Shown piece by piece: positions 9,138 through 18,259 of a DNA stretch of 32,556 nucleotides (positions are counted from its first letter, which is position 1; each line of letters begins with the position of its first letter). A program made the translations under genes and the position numbers. The notes beneath the pieces are model-generated. The model was not told where the DNA came from, did no database searches, and saw nothing but the letters and a program-made list of their open reading frames with translations. This DNA is from Ectothiorhodospiraceae bacterium (GTDB lineage: Bacteria; Pseudomonadota; Gammaproteobacteria; Nitrococcales; AK92): NCBI GenBank assembly GCA_029268285.1, contig JAJUGG010000006.1:1-32556 (forward strand). Direction: 5' to 3'.

Positions 9138-10321
9138 ATGACGTGCTGCTAACACCCCCTGCTGCGCGCGCAGCGCGCCAAGCGCCGCTGTTGCCCAACC
9201 TCGATTATCGGCTGTTGGCAGCCATTGCCGCCGTGGCCCTGCTGGGGCTGGTGATGATGGCCTCGGCCTCGGTGTCGATTGCCGATCGCGCTTTCGGCGA
9301 CCCGCTGTTCTACTTCAAGCGGCAGGCCTTGTACCTGACGTTCGGCCTAGTGCTTGCGGCGCCGCTGCTGTGGATTCCGCTCAGCTATCTGCAGCGCCTG
9401 CGTTGGCCGCTGCTCGGTCTCGCCTACTTGCTGCTGGTCCTGGTGCTGTTGATCGGGCGCGAAGTGAACGGCGCCGTGCGCTGGATTTCGTTGGGCTTCA
9501 TCAACCTGCAGGTGTCGGAGGTGGCCAAGCTGCTGATCTTCGTCTACCTGGCAGGTTATCTGGTGCGTCAGGAAGCCGCTGTGCGCCAGACTTGGCAGGC
9601 TTTCCTAGTGCCGGTCGGCCTGATGCTCGCGGCGGCCGTCTTGCTACTAGCCGAGCCCGATTTCGGCGCGGCAGCGGTCATGGTGGCGACCGGGATGGGC
9701 ATGCTCTTTCTGGCCGGCGTGCCGCTGGGGCGCTTTGTAGTCCTCGGCGTGCCGGTGGTAGCGGCTGGCGTGGCGCTGGTGCTTACGTCGCCCTACCGCG
9801 TCGCGCGCCTGACGGCTTTCCTCAACCCCTGGGCCGATCCCTTCGATAGCGGTTTCCAATTGACCCAGTCACTGATTGCCATCGGGCGCGGCGAATGGTT
9901 CGGCGTCGGTCTAGGCGGCAGCGTTCAGAAGCTCTTCTACCTGCCGGAGGCGCACACCGACTTCCTGTTCGCCGTACTGGCGGAAGAGCTGGGCCTGATG
10001 GGCGTGGCCGTTACCGTGCTGCTGTATGCCTACATCGTCTGGCGCGCCTTCGACGTCGGCAACCGTAGCCTGCGCAGCGGCTTGCACATGGGCGCTTACA
10101 TCGCCTACGCAACAGGCCTATGGCTGGGGCTGCAGGTGTTCGTGAACATGGGCGTGAACATGGGCTTGCTGCCCACCAAGGGCTTGACCCTGCCCTTGAT
10201 GAGCTACGGCGGCAGCAGCGTCTTGATGACCCTGGCCTCGCTGGCATTGCTGGTGCGGGCCGATCACGAGCTTCGGGTGGCATCGGTGGCGGCGCGGCCC
10301 ACGCGCGGGAGGCGAGCATGA
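9134..10321 (+). CDS. ftsW: Septal peptidoglycan glycosyltransferase FtsW
   Basis: FtsW is the SEDS-family polymerase that, paired with FtsI, builds septal glycan from lipid II. The roughly 395-residue protein has about ten transmembrane segments and the family signatures FYFKRQALYL, GREVNGAVRWI, AEPDFGAAAVM, PEAHTDFLFAVLAEELG and GLTLPLMSYGGSS. I chose GTG 9134 because AAGGAGG (9119-9125) lies 8 nt upstream and GTGA overlaps the murD stop; a GTG at 9125 in the same frame would sit inside that ribosome-binding site. Confidence 0.96.
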   Translation: MNDVLLTPPAARAARQAPLLPNLDYRLLAAIAAVALLGLVMMASASVSIADRAFGDPLFYFKRQALYLTFGLVLAAPLLWIPLSYLQRLRWPLLGLAYLLLVLVLLIGREVNGAVRWISLGFINLQVSEVAKLLIFVYLAGYLVRQEAAVRQTWQAFLVPVGLMLAAAVLLLAEPDFGAAAVMVATGMGMLFLAGVPLGRFVVLGVPVVAAGVALVLTSPYRVARLTAFLNPWADPFDSGFQLTQSLIAIGRGEWFGVGLGGSVQKLFYLPEAHTDFLFAVLAEELGLMGVAVTVLLYAYIVWRAFDVGNRSLRSGLHMGAYIAYATGLWLGLQVFVNMGVNMGLLPTKGLTLPLMSYGGSSVLMTLASLALLVRADHELRVASVAARPTRGRRA

Positions 10322-11394
10322 GCGAGCGTCCCGTGATGATTCTCGCCGGCGGCACCGGCGGACACATTTTTCCAGCCCTCGCGGTGGCCGAGGTGCTGCA
10401 GGAGCGCGGCGTGCCGGTGGTGTGGATGGGCACCCGCGCAGGTTTGGAGGCGCGAGTCATTCCCGCGGCCGGTATTCCCATCGAATGGCTGGACGTGCAA
10501 GGCCTGCGCCGTAAGGGCTTGGGCGGTTGGGTGCGAGCGCCCTTCATGCTGATGCGCTCGACCGCGCAAGCTGTCGCAGCCATGCGGCGACACCGGCCGC
10601 GCGCCGTGCTGGGCATGGGCGGCTACGTCACCGGTCCCGGGGCGCTGGCCTGCCGTCTGCTCGGCGTTCCGTTGCTGTTGCACGAGCAGAATGCCATTGC
10701 GGGGTTCACCAATCGCAAGCTCATGCGCTTTGCCCAGCGCGTGATGACCGGTTTTGACGGCGTGTTTGCCGGAGCCAAGGTGGAAACGACCGGCAATCCG
10801 GTGCGGCGCGCCATCGCAGCCCTGCCGGAGCCAACTGCGCGGCGTCGCCCCGGCCAGCGCCTGCGCTTGCTGGTGTTGGGCGGCAGCCAGGGCGCGGCCG
10901 CTCTGAACGACACGGTTCCGGCCGCGCTGGCGCAACTCGAACGCGCGCTGAAGCCGGAGGTATGGCATCAGGCCGGAGTCCGCGGGCTGGAGGACGCAAA
11001 GCACGCCTATCGCCAGCACGGTCTGGACGATGCGCGGGTCACGGCCTTCATCGACGACATGGCGCAAGCCTATGCCTGGGCGGACCTCGCCATTGCGCGC
11101 GCAGGTGCTTTAACCGTCGCGGAACTTTCGAGCGCCGGCGTGCCGGCCATCCTGGTGCCGTACCCCTTTGCGGTGGACGACCACCAGACCGCCAACGCGC
11201 GGGCCCTGGTCGAGCGCGATGCCGCGGTGCTGATGCCGCAGGACCACTTGACGCCCGAGCGCTTGGCCAACGTGCTGCGCGAGCTACTCGGCGACCCTGA
11301 TCAATTATTGACGATGGCTGGGCACGCTCGCGAGCTCGGTCATCCCGAGGCGGCGCAGCGCGTTGCCGAGCTTTGCCTGGAGGCTGGACGATGA
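10318..11394 (+). CDS. murG: Undecaprenyldiphospho-muramoylpentapeptide beta-N-acetylglucosaminyltransferase MurG
   Basis: MurG is a peripheral membrane GT-B glycosyltransferase that adds GlcNAc to lipid I, giving lipid II. The 358-residue protein has the N-terminal glycine loop [14 protein letters not shown] (11-24), the lipid-acceptor-side [17 protein letters not shown], and the UDP-GlcNAc-binding C-terminal motifs LGGSQGA and [14 protein letters not shown]. The ATG at 10318 overlaps the ftsW stop (ATGA). Its own stop overlaps the murC start in the same way. Confidence 0.97.
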   Translation: MSERPVMILAGGTGGHIFPALAVAEVLQERGVPVVWMGTRAGLEARVIPAAGIPIEWLDVQGLRRKGLGGWVRAPFMLMRSTAQAVAAMRRHRPRAVLGMGGYVTGPGALACRLLGVPLLLHEQNAIAGFTNRKLMRFAQRVMTGFDGVFAGAKVETTGNPVRRAIAALPEPTARRRPGQRLRLLVLGGSQGAAALNDTVPAALAQLERALKPEVWHQAGVRGLEDAKHAYRQHGLDDARVTAFIDDMAQAYAWADLAIARAGALTVAELSSAGVPAILVPYPFAVDDHQTANARALVERDAAVLMPQDHLTPERLANVLRELLGDPDQLLTMAGHARELGHPEAAQRVAELCLEAGR

Positions 11395-12839
11395 ACCCGA
11401 AAGCGACCCCTGCTTACGACCATAGCCGCATCGGCGCCATGGGACGGGTGCGACGGGTGCACTTTGTCGGCATCGGCGGTGCCGGCATGGGTGGCATCGC
11501 CGAGGTGTTGATTAACCTGGGCTACATCGTCTCCGGCTCGGATCTACGTGAGAACCCGATGACGCGGCATTTGGCTTCACTGGGTGCGACCATTCACTTC
11601 GGCCACCGCAGCGAAAACGTTCGCGGAGTGGACGCCGTGGTAGTGTCGAGCGCAATCGGTGACGACAATGCCGAGGTGGTGGCAGCGCGCGAAGCGCGGC
11701 TCCCGGTGGTGCCGCGCGCCGAAATGCTGGCGGAGCTGATGCGCTTCCGCTACGGCATCGCCGTTGCCGGCACTCACGGCAAAACCACGACGACCAGCCT
11801 GGTTGCGAGCATTCTCGCCGAAGCGGGACTCGACCCGACCTTCGTCATCGGCGGCCGCCTCAATCGCGCCGCTACCAACGCGCGCTTGGGCACGGGGCGT
11901 TTTCTCGTTGCCGAAGCCGATGAGAGCGATGCGTCGTTCCTCTATCTGCAGCCGATGATGGCGGTGGTCACCAACATTGATGCCGACCACCTCGGCACCT
12001 ACGGCGGCGATTTCCAGCGCTTGCGCGGTACCTTCGTCGAGTTCCTCCATCATCTGCCGTTCTACGGGCTTGCCGTGCTATGTCTGGACGATCCGGAAGT
12101 GCGTGATTTGCTGCCCCAGGTCTCCCGTCCGGTGCGAACTTACGGTTTCTCCCCGGAAGCCGATGTGCGTGCCCTGGATGTGCGCCAGAGCGGCGTGCGC
12201 ACGGCGTTTCGGGTGCAGCGCAAAGGCGCGAGCGAGCTCGAGATCGAGCTGAATCTGCCGGGGCGTCATAACGTGCTCAATGCCTTGGCGGGCATTGCAA
12301 TCGCCACTGAACTCGGGGTGGCGGACGCAGCCATCCAGCAGGCGTTGTCGGAGTTCCACGGCGTCGGGCGTCGCTTCCAGAGCTACGGCGAGATCGAGGT
12401 CCAGGGCGGACGCGCGCTGCTGGTCGATGATTACGGCCATCATCCGAAAGAACTCGCGGCAACCTTGGCGGCTGCGCGGGCGGGCTTTCCCAACCGGAGG
12501 CTGGTGCTGGCCTTCCAGCCGCACCGCTACACCCGCACCCGGGATCTGTTCGACGACTTCGCGCGCGTGCTGTCCGAGGTGGACGTGCTGTTGCTCACCG
12601 AGGTCTATGCAGCCGGCGAGGCGCCGGTTGCCGGAGCCGACGGTCGTGCCCTGGCGGCCGCCATTCGGGCCCGCGGGCAGGTGACGCCGGTATTTGCGGA
12701 GTCTCTGCAGGAACTGGAGGCGCTGTTACCCGACGTGGTGCGCGGCGGCGATCTGGTCTTGACCATGGGCGCCGGCAGCATAGGCGGGCTCTGCGCCAAG
12801 CTGCAGGCTCGCCACGGCACAGTGGAGGCCAAGCAATGA
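11391..12839 (+). CDS. murC: UDP-N-acetylmuramate:L-alanine ligase MurC
   Basis: MurC joins the first L-alanine to UDP-MurNAc, the entry step of stem-peptide assembly. The 482-residue protein starts with the UDP-binding [14 protein letters not shown] loop, then the ATP loop GTHGKTTTT (127-135), [32 protein letters not shown] and DDYGHHPKE, all MurC hallmarks. The ATG at 11391 overlaps the murG stop and has GGAGG upstream. The frame is open a few codons earlier, but those would lie inside murG. Confidence 0.97.
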   Translation: MNPKATPAYDHSRIGAMGRVRRVHFVGIGGAGMGGIAEVLINLGYIVSGSDLRENPMTRHLASLGATIHFGHRSENVRGVDAVVVSSAIGDDNAEVVAAREARLPVVPRAEMLAELMRFRYGIAVAGTHGKTTTTSLVASILAEAGLDPTFVIGGRLNRAATNARLGTGRFLVAEADESDASFLYLQPMMAVVTNIDADHLGTYGGDFQRLRGTFVEFLHHLPFYGLAVLCLDDPEVRDLLPQVSRPVRTYGFSPEADVRALDVRQSGVRTAFRVQRKGASELEIELNLPGRHNVLNALAGIAIATELGVADAAIQQALSEFHGVGRRFQSYGEIEVQGGRALLVDDYGHHPKELAATLAAARAGFPNRRLVLAFQPHRYTRTRDLFDDFARVLSEVDVLLLTEVYAAGEAPVAGADGRALAAAIRARGQVTPVFAESLQELEALLPDVVRGGDLVLTMGAGSIGGLCAKLQARHGTVEAKQ

Positions 12840-13741
12840 TGGCGGCGGCATCTCACAAGGACGCCCTGCGCGGGGAGTTCCTCGACCGCAACCAAATGGC
12901 CCGGCACACCAGCTGGCGTGTCGGCGGCCCGGCGCGGATCTATCGCCCCGCGGACGTGGCCGACCTGTGCGTTTTCCTCGCGAGCTTGCCCGCGCAGGAG
13001 CCGGTGTACTTCGTGGGGCTCGGGAGCAATCTGCTGGTGCGCGACGGCGGCATCCGCGGCGTCGTCGTCCTGACCAACGGTACGCTTGGCGCCATCGAGC
13101 AGACCGGAGAGCGCGAGCTGCGCGTGGAGGCTGGGGCCGCCTGCGCCAAGGTGGCTCGTCGCTGCATTCGCGAGGGCTTCGGCGGCGGTGAATTCCTGGC
13201 CGGCATTCCAGGCAGCATGGGCGGCGCGCTCGCGATGAACGCTGGCGCGTTCGGCGGCGAGACCTGGGAGCGTGTGGTCAGTGTCGAGACTGTCGATCGC
13301 CAGGGCCGGCTGCGCCGACGCAGCCCGGATGACTACGAGATCGCTTACCGGACCGTGCGCGGGCCGGCGGACGAGTGGTTCGTCGCGGCGACCCTCCGCT
13401 TTGGCGTGGGCGACCCGGACGCCATGCGCGAGCGCGTCAAGGACTTGCTGGCACGGCGTGCTGCCACGCAGCCGATGGGCAAGCCGAGCTGCGGCTCGGT
13501 ATTTCGCAACCCGCCCGGCGAGCACGCCGCGCGCCTGATCGAGGCCGCCGGCCTCAAGGGCCTGCGCGAAGGTGGGGCGATGGTGTCCGATAAACACGCC
13601 AATTTCATCATCAATACCGGCGACGCCACGGCGGCCGATATCGAGAACCTGATCATACGAGTGCGCGACACGGTGGAGCAGCGCTTCGGCATTTGCCTGC
13701 AGCCGGAAGTCCGCATCGTCGGAGAGAACGTAGCGCTATGA
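12836..13741 (+). CDS. murB: UDP-N-acetylenolpyruvoylglucosamine reductase MurB (type II)
   Basis: MurB is the FAD-dependent cytoplasmic enzyme that reduces UDP-GlcNAc-enolpyruvate to UDP-MurNAc with NADPH. The FAD domain contains [14 protein letters not shown] and [20 protein letters not shown]. The catalytic serine is in SCGSVFRNP, and [17 protein letters not shown] is near the C-terminus. At 301 residues it looks like a type II enzyme, as in Bacillus, rather than the longer E. coli type I. The start could be ATG 12836 or ATG 12839; the first overlaps the murC stop. Confidence 0.95.
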   Translation: MMAAASHKDALRGEFLDRNQMARHTSWRVGGPARIYRPADVADLCVFLASLPAQEPVYFVGLGSNLLVRDGGIRGVVVLTNGTLGAIEQTGERELRVEAGAACAKVARRCIREGFGGGEFLAGIPGSMGGALAMNAGAFGGETWERVVSVETVDRQGRLRRRSPDDYEIAYRTVRGPADEWFVAATLRFGVGDPDAMRERVKDLLARRAATQPMGKPSCGSVFRNPPGEHAARLIEAAGLKGLREGGAMVSDKHANFIINTGDATAADIENLIIRVRDTVEQRFGICLQPEVRIVGENVAL

Positions 13742-14676
13742 CGCGGTTAGTGAACGAAGCAGACATCAAGCGCATGGGACGCGTCGCGCTGTTAATGGGG
13801 GGCTGGTCGGCCGAGCGCGAAGTCTCCCTGAAAAGCGGCGAGGCCGTCTTGCTTGCACTGAAGACCCTTGGCGTGGACGTCGAGGCGATCGACGTTAAAG
13901 AGCGTCGGCTGCCGGATCTCGCCGGCTTTGCCCGCGCTTTCATCATGCTGCACGGCCGTGGCGGCGAGGACGGCGTGATCCAAGGAGCGCTGGACGTGCT
14001 GGGCCTGCCCTACACCGGTACCGGCGTGCTCGGCTCGGCGCTGGGCATGGACAAGTTGCGCACCAAGCTGGTGTGGCGCGGCCAGGAGCTGCCGACTCCG
14101 GACTTTGCCACGCTGACCGCGCAGACCGACTTTGCCGCGGTGCTAGAGCGCCTCGGCGCGCCGGTCATGGTCAAGCCGAGCCGGGAAGGCTCGAGCATCG
14201 GCATGGCGAAAGTGGAGACGGCCGAGGAACTGGAACAAGCGTATCGCGCCGCTGCCGTCTACGACGACCAAATCATTGCCGAGCGCTGGATCCAGGGCGC
14301 GGAATACACCATCGCTATTCTCGGCGACCGCGCGCTGCCGGTGATCCGCCTTGAGACGCCACACAGCTTCTACGACTACGACGCCAAGTACCGCGCCGAC
14401 GATACCCGCTATCACTGCCCGAGCGGCCTCTCGGAGCAGGACGAGCAGACGGTGCAGCGCTTGGCGCTGGACGCCTTCCGCGCAGTCGAAGGGCGTGGTT
14501 GGGGCCGGGTCGATCTGATGCGGGATGAGCAGGGCGGCCTATGGCTATTGGAGGTCAACACCGTCCCGGGCATGACCGACCACTCCCTGGTACCGATGGC
14601 GGCGCGTGCCGCTGGGTTGAGCTTTGAAGCGCTGGTCTGGGAAATCCTCTCGACCAGCCTGGAGGGGGAGGGGTAA
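13738..14676 (+). CDS. ddl: D-alanine:D-alanine ligase
   Basis: Ddl is an ATP-grasp enzyme that makes D-Ala-D-Ala for MurF. The 312-residue product has the N-terminal GGWSAEREVSLKSG loop (Glu26 aligns with the substrate-binding Glu of DdlB), HGRGGEDGVIQGALD, the ATP-grasp segment PVMVKPSREGSSIGMAKV, and the metal/substrate-binding EVNTVPGMTDHSLVP near the end. ATG 13738 overlaps the murB stop (ATGA), with GGAGAG upstream. It lies directly before ftsQ, as ddlB does in E. coli. Confidence 0.96.
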   Translation: MTRLVNEADIKRMGRVALLMGGWSAEREVSLKSGEAVLLALKTLGVDVEAIDVKERRLPDLAGFARAFIMLHGRGGEDGVIQGALDVLGLPYTGTGVLGSALGMDKLRTKLVWRGQELPTPDFATLTAQTDFAAVLERLGAPVMVKPSREGSSIGMAKVETAEELEQAYRAAAVYDDQIIAERWIQGAEYTIAILGDRALPVIRLETPHSFYDYDAKYRADDTRYHCPSGLSEQDEQTVQRLALDAFRAVEGRGWGRVDLMRDEQGGLWLLEVNTVPGMTDHSLVPMAARAAGLSFEALVWEILSTSLEGEG

Positions 14677-15437
14677 TGGCTGCCTTGGCCGGCGATGTGA
14701 GGATGCGGATCGACGCTGAGCCGCGCCGCGGGCGCAAGTTCTGGCTGCTGCCGCCGCTGCTGGCGCTGCTGTTGTTCGCGGCATGGTCGGCCTGGGATTG
14801 GCTGACGGCGCCGGAGACCTTTCCGCTACGGGCGGTGCGCCTCGATGCCGCCGCTGCGAATGTCGGTGAGGCGGAGCTGCGCGCCGCCATCGCGCCGCAT
14901 CTTGACCGCGGCATGCTGGGGCTGGACGTCGCCGCGGTTCGCGCTTCGTTGGAGGCGTTGCCGTGGGTGGAGTCGGCGCGGGTGCGTCGCCACTGGCCGG
15001 CGACCTTGGCCATCGCGCTGACCCAGCGCGAGGCGGTGGCGCGCTGGGGCGAAGATGCCTTGCTCAGCGATGCTGGCGTGTTGTTCCGGCCGGCGCTGGA
15101 AACCTTCCCCGAGGGCTTGCCGCTCCTCGCAGGGCCGGCGGGCAGCGAGGCGATCGTGGCCGAGCGTTTTGCCCGCCTGCGTGGTTTGTTCGCACAAGCG
15201 GGCTTCGCCTTGACCGCCCTAGAGCTTGACCAGCGCCATGCCTGGACGGCGCAGCTGGACGGCACGGTACGGGTGCAGCTCGATAGCGACCCCGCCGAGC
15301 ACAGCGTGCGCCGCTTCGTGGCAGCGTATGCCGCAGTCGAGCCGCGCGGCGTGCTCGAGACGATCGATCTGCGGTATCCCAATGGATTCTCTCTGGGTTG
15401 GGCCAGTGCCCGCCCGGCTGACGGTAATAAGGAATAG
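14676..15437 (+). CDS. ftsQ: Cell division protein FtsQ
   Basis: FtsQ is a bitopic divisome protein bridging early and late division proteins through FtsB/FtsL. The 253-residue product has a basic cytoplasmic N-terminus (PRRGRK), one transmembrane helix (about residues 23-42) and a POTRA domain (about 50-120: FPLRAVRLDAAAANVGEAEL, then LPWVESARVRRHWPATLAI). The beta-rich domain that follows includes REAVARWGEDALLSDAG. The ATG overlaps the ddl stop by 1 nt after a very G-rich ribosome-binding site (GGAGGGGGAGGGG). Confidence 0.94.
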   Translation: MAALAGDVRMRIDAEPRRGRKFWLLPPLLALLLFAAWSAWDWLTAPETFPLRAVRLDAAAANVGEAELRAAIAPHLDRGMLGLDVAAVRASLEALPWVESARVRRHWPATLAIALTQREAVARWGEDALLSDAGVLFRPALETFPEGLPLLAGPAGSEAIVAERFARLRGLFAQAGFALTALELDQRHAWTAQLDGTVRVQLDSDPAEHSVRRFVAAYAAVEPRGVLETIDLRYPNGFSLGWASARPADGNKE

Positions 15438-15439
15438 GC

Positions 15440-16675
15440 ATGACCAAGAAAACGGATCGCAGCATGCTGGTTGGCTTGGATATCGGCACTTCCAAGGTGG
15501 TGGCCATCGTCGGCGAGGTGAACGAGCAGGGCGGCATCGAGGTGGTGGGGCTCGGCTCCAACCCCTCGCGCGGCCTCAAGAAAGGCGTGGTGGTCAACAT
15601 CGAGTCGACCGTGCAGTCCATCCAGCGCGCAATCGAGGAGGCCGAGCTCATGGCCGGCTGCCAGATCCATTCGGTGTATGCGGGGATTGCCGGCAGCCAT
15701 ATCCGCAGCCTGAACTCGCACGGCATCGTAGCGATTCGAGACAAGGAAGTGACGCAGACCGACGTCGAGCGCGTCATTGACGCTGCGCGCGCAGTCGCCA
15801 TCCCCGCCGATCAGCGCATCCTCCATATCCTGCCGCAGGAGTTCATCATCGACAGCCAGGAGGGCGTGCGGGAGCCGGTCGGCATGTCCGGCGTGCGCCT
15901 GGAAGCCAAGGTGCACATGGTGACCGGCGCGGTCAGCGCGGCGCAGAACATCGTCAAGTGCATCCGCCGCTGTGGCCTGGACGTGGACGACATCATTCTC
16001 GAGCAACTCGCTTCCAGCTACGCCTGCCTCACCGAGGACGAGAAAGAGCTGGGCGTTGCGCTGGTAGATATCGGCGGCGGCACTACGGATCTCGCCGTGT
16101 TCACCGAAGGTTCCATCCGCCATACAGCGGTGATTCCGATCGCCGGCGATCAGATCACTAACGACATCGCAGTCGCTCTGCGCACGCCTACGCAACACGC
16201 GGAGAGCATCAAGGTGAAATATGCCTGCGCGCTGTCGCAGTTGGCCGGCGTCGAGGAAACCATCGAGGTGCCCTCGGTAGGCGATCGCCCGCCGCGGCGG
16301 CTGTCGCGTCAGACCCTCGCCGAGGTGGTGGAGCCGCGCTATGAGGAGCTGCTCAACCTGGTGCAAGCCGAACTGCGTCGCAGCGGCTTTGAGGATCTGG
16401 TCGCAGCCGGCGTGGTGCTCACCGGCGGCAGCGCCAAGATGGAAGGCGTTATCGAGCTTGCCGAGGAAGTCTTCCACATGCCGGTACGCCTCGGCATGCC
16501 GCAGAACATGACCGGCCTCGCCGATGTCGTGCGCAATCCGATTTATTCCACCGGCGTCGGCCTGCTTCAGTTCGGTTGGTACAACCGGTCTCAGCACCTG
16601 CGGGAATTCGACAGCGGTGAAGGTTTGCCGGGTCTGGTAGCCCGGATGAAGAGTTGGTTTCAGGGCAATTTTTAG
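15440..16675 (+). CDS. ftsA: Cell division protein FtsA
   Basis: FtsA is the actin-like ATPase that tethers FtsZ to the inner membrane. The 411-residue protein has the actin-fold phosphate loops LDIGTSKVVAIVGE near the N-terminus and VDIGGGTTDLAVF (about 210-222), plus the adenosine-loop VVLTGGSAKMEGV. The C-terminus, LVARMKSWFQGNF, looks like the conserved amphipathic membrane-targeting helix. AAGGAATAG precedes the ATG, 2 nt after the ftsQ stop. Confidence 0.97.
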   Translation: MTKKTDRSMLVGLDIGTSKVVAIVGEVNEQGGIEVVGLGSNPSRGLKKGVVVNIESTVQSIQRAIEEAELMAGCQIHSVYAGIAGSHIRSLNSHGIVAIRDKEVTQTDVERVIDAARAVAIPADQRILHILPQEFIIDSQEGVREPVGMSGVRLEAKVHMVTGAVSAAQNIVKCIRRCGLDVDDIILEQLASSYACLTEDEKELGVALVDIGGGTTDLAVFTEGSIRHTAVIPIAGDQITNDIAVALRTPTQHAESIKVKYACALSQLAGVEETIEVPSVGDRPPRRLSRQTLAEVVEPRYEELLNLVQAELRRSGFEDLVAAGVVLTGGSAKMEGVIELAEEVFHMPVRLGMPQNMTGLADVVRNPIYSTGVGLLQFGWYNRSQHLREFDSGEGLPGLVARMKSWFQGNF

Positions 16676-16708
16676 CGCAAAACACACGATCGAGAAGGAG
16701 AACGCATC

Positions 16709-17860
16709 ATGCAATTCGAACTCGTGGACAATAGCCAAGAGGCTGTAATCAAGGTGATCGGCGTCGGTGGCGGCGGCGGCAACGCCGTGCAGCACATGGT
16801 GGCTGCCGATATCGAAGGCGTGGAATTCATCTGCGCCAACACCGACGCTCAGGCGCTCAAGAACATGGCCGCGCGCACCACGCTGCAACTTGGCGCCGGC
16901 ATGACCAAGGGCCTCGGCGCGGGCGCCAACCCCAGCGTCGGGCGCGAAGCCGCGATGGAAGATCGCGAGCGGATCGCCGAAGTGCTGGAAGGCGCCGACA
17001 TGGTCTTCATCACCGCCGGTATGGGCGGCGGCACCGGTACCGGCGCGGCGCCGGTGGTGGCCGAAGTGGCGCGCGACCTGGGCATCCTCACGGTGGCTGT
17101 GGTCACCAAGCCTTTTCCCTTCGAGGGCGCCAAGCGCATGCGTGTGGCCAGCGAGGGCATCGAGGAGTTGGCCAAGCATGTCGACTCGCTGATTACCATC
17201 CCCAACGAGAAGCTGCTGACGGTGCTGGGCAAGAGTCTGACGCTGCTGGACGCTTTCAAGGCGGCGAACGACGTGCTGCTGGGGGCGGTTAAGGGTATTG
17301 CCGAGCTGATCACGCGGCCCGGCCTGATCAATGTCGACTTTGCCGACGTTAAAACGGTGATGTCCGAAATGGGCATGGCCGTGATGGGCAGCGGCGTCGC
17401 TACCGGCGAAGGCCGTGCGCGCGAGGCCGCCGAGCGTGCCATCGCCAGCCCGCTGCTGGAAGACGTCGATATTGCCGGCGCCAACGGCATGCTGGTGAAC
17501 ATCACCGCCGGCCTCGATTTCTCGGTTGGCGAGTTCGAGGAAGTCGGTAACGCCATCAAGGAGTTCGCATCCGACAACGCGACCGTGGTTGTGGGTACTG
17601 TCATCGACCCCGAACTCTCCGACGAACTGCGCGTCACTGTAGTAGCCACTGGCCTGGGAAAGATGGGCATGGCGGAGGAAGAGACGCCGAAGCTTGAGCC
17701 GGTGGCCGTCAAGAAGGCGAGCGGCGAAGTAGACTACGGCAAGCTCGACCGCCCGACGGTGATTCGCAAGCAGGCGGCCAACGACCGCTACCCGCAGTCT
17801 GCTGACAGTGACATGGACTACTTCGACATTCCGGCCTTCCTGCGTCGGCAGGCCGATTAA
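16709..17860 (+). CDS. ftsZ: Cell division protein FtsZ
   Basis: FtsZ is the tubulin-like GTPase that forms the Z ring. The 383-residue protein has GGGGGNAV near residue 20, the tubulin signature GGGTGTG at 106-112, the T7 loop [11 protein letters not shown], and a C-terminal FtsA/ZipA-binding peptide [12 protein letters not shown]. The variable linker is short (about 35 residues). It follows ftsA after 33 nt and has the best ribosome-binding site of the cluster (AAGGAG at 16695-16700, 8 nt before ATG), consistent with FtsZ being made in the largest amount. Confidence 0.98.
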   Translation: MQFELVDNSQEAVIKVIGVGGGGGNAVQHMVAADIEGVEFICANTDAQALKNMAARTTLQLGAGMTKGLGAGANPSVGREAAMEDRERIAEVLEGADMVFITAGMGGGTGTGAAPVVAEVARDLGILTVAVVTKPFPFEGAKRMRVASEGIEELAKHVDSLITIPNEKLLTVLGKSLTLLDAFKAANDVLLGAVKGIAELITRPGLINVDFADVKTVMSEMGMAVMGSGVATGEGRAREAAERAIASPLLEDVDIAGANGMLVNITAGLDFSVGEFEEVGNAIKEFASDNATVVVGTVIDPELSDELRVTVVATGLGKMGMAEEETPKLEPVAVKKASGEVDYGKLDRPTVIRKQAANDRYPQSADSDMDYFDIPAFLRRQAD

Positions 17861-17912
17861 GTCAGTCCTTCTCGATCGTGCGCTAGAGGCAGGGATGGCC
17901 TCGTCGGGACCT

Positions 17913-17936
17913 GGGGGCGGCTCGCATGCCGCTCCC
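17913..17936 (+). terminator. GC-rich hairpin downstream of ftsZ, possible terminator
   Basis: GGGGGCGGC (17913-17921) and GCCGCTCCC (17928-17936) form a 9-bp stem with one G-U wobble and a 6-nt loop. No U-tract follows, so it is either a weak or factor-assisted terminator or an mRNA-stabilising 3' structure for the dcw transcript. Confidence 0.35.
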
Positions 17937-17974
17937 TTCGGCCCGATCTGTCGCCGATTAGAGACGGGTTATGA

Positions 17975-18075
17975 GCGTGTTTAGCAAGCGCATGTACGAG
18001 GGTAGTGTGAAAAAAGGCACCGTTTCGGAGGAATCCGCACGCTATTCTCGGTAATACGGTCGCTTGCTAAACGCG
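17975..18075. repeat. Inverted repeat pair between ftsZ and lpxC
   Basis: CGTGTTTAGCAAGCG (17976-17990) and CGCTTGCTAAACGCG (18061-18075) are inverted copies matching at 14 of 15 positions, 70 bp apart. The stretch 17861-18259 has no supported gene. A 27-codon frame begins at ATG 17971 within the left arm and ends just before the right arm, but it lacks a convincing ribosome-binding site. A hairpin (18106-18127, GAGGAAA against TTTCCTC) and a palindromic AAACGTTT (18141-18148) lie further on. Together this looks like a regulatory region for lpxC or a small structured RNA; I cannot decide which. Confidence 0.7.
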
Positions 18076-18259
18076 TTCAAGGACGCAACGCGACCCGTTT
18101 ACTGAGAGGAAAGCGGAACTTTTCCTCAAAAATGTGGACTAAACGTTTGCGCTGTTGCACCGCCGCATGCAAAATGCGCGAGCCACAGTACAATCAAAAA
18201 TGACTTCGAGTCTCATTTGGGACGACAAGTCGGCAAATAGCTTGGAGCACCTGCTCACG

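Noticed and set aside
14555-17179. Very long minus-strand frame opposite ftsQ, ftsA and ftsZ
   Set aside because: It is the antisense shadow of GC-rich coding DNA: the plus strand encodes three unmistakable division proteins, and the reverse translation is histidine- and alanine-rich with no domain.
18106-18127. Hairpin GAGGAAA/TTTCCTC as a terminator before lpxC
   Set aside because: It is followed by A residues, not T, on the plus strand, and on the minus strand the T-run precedes the stem, so it fits a terminator in neither direction.
18155-18259. N-terminal extension of LpxC by 35 codons
   Set aside because: It lacks family similarity, and the internal ATG at 18260 gives the standard LpxC N-terminus.
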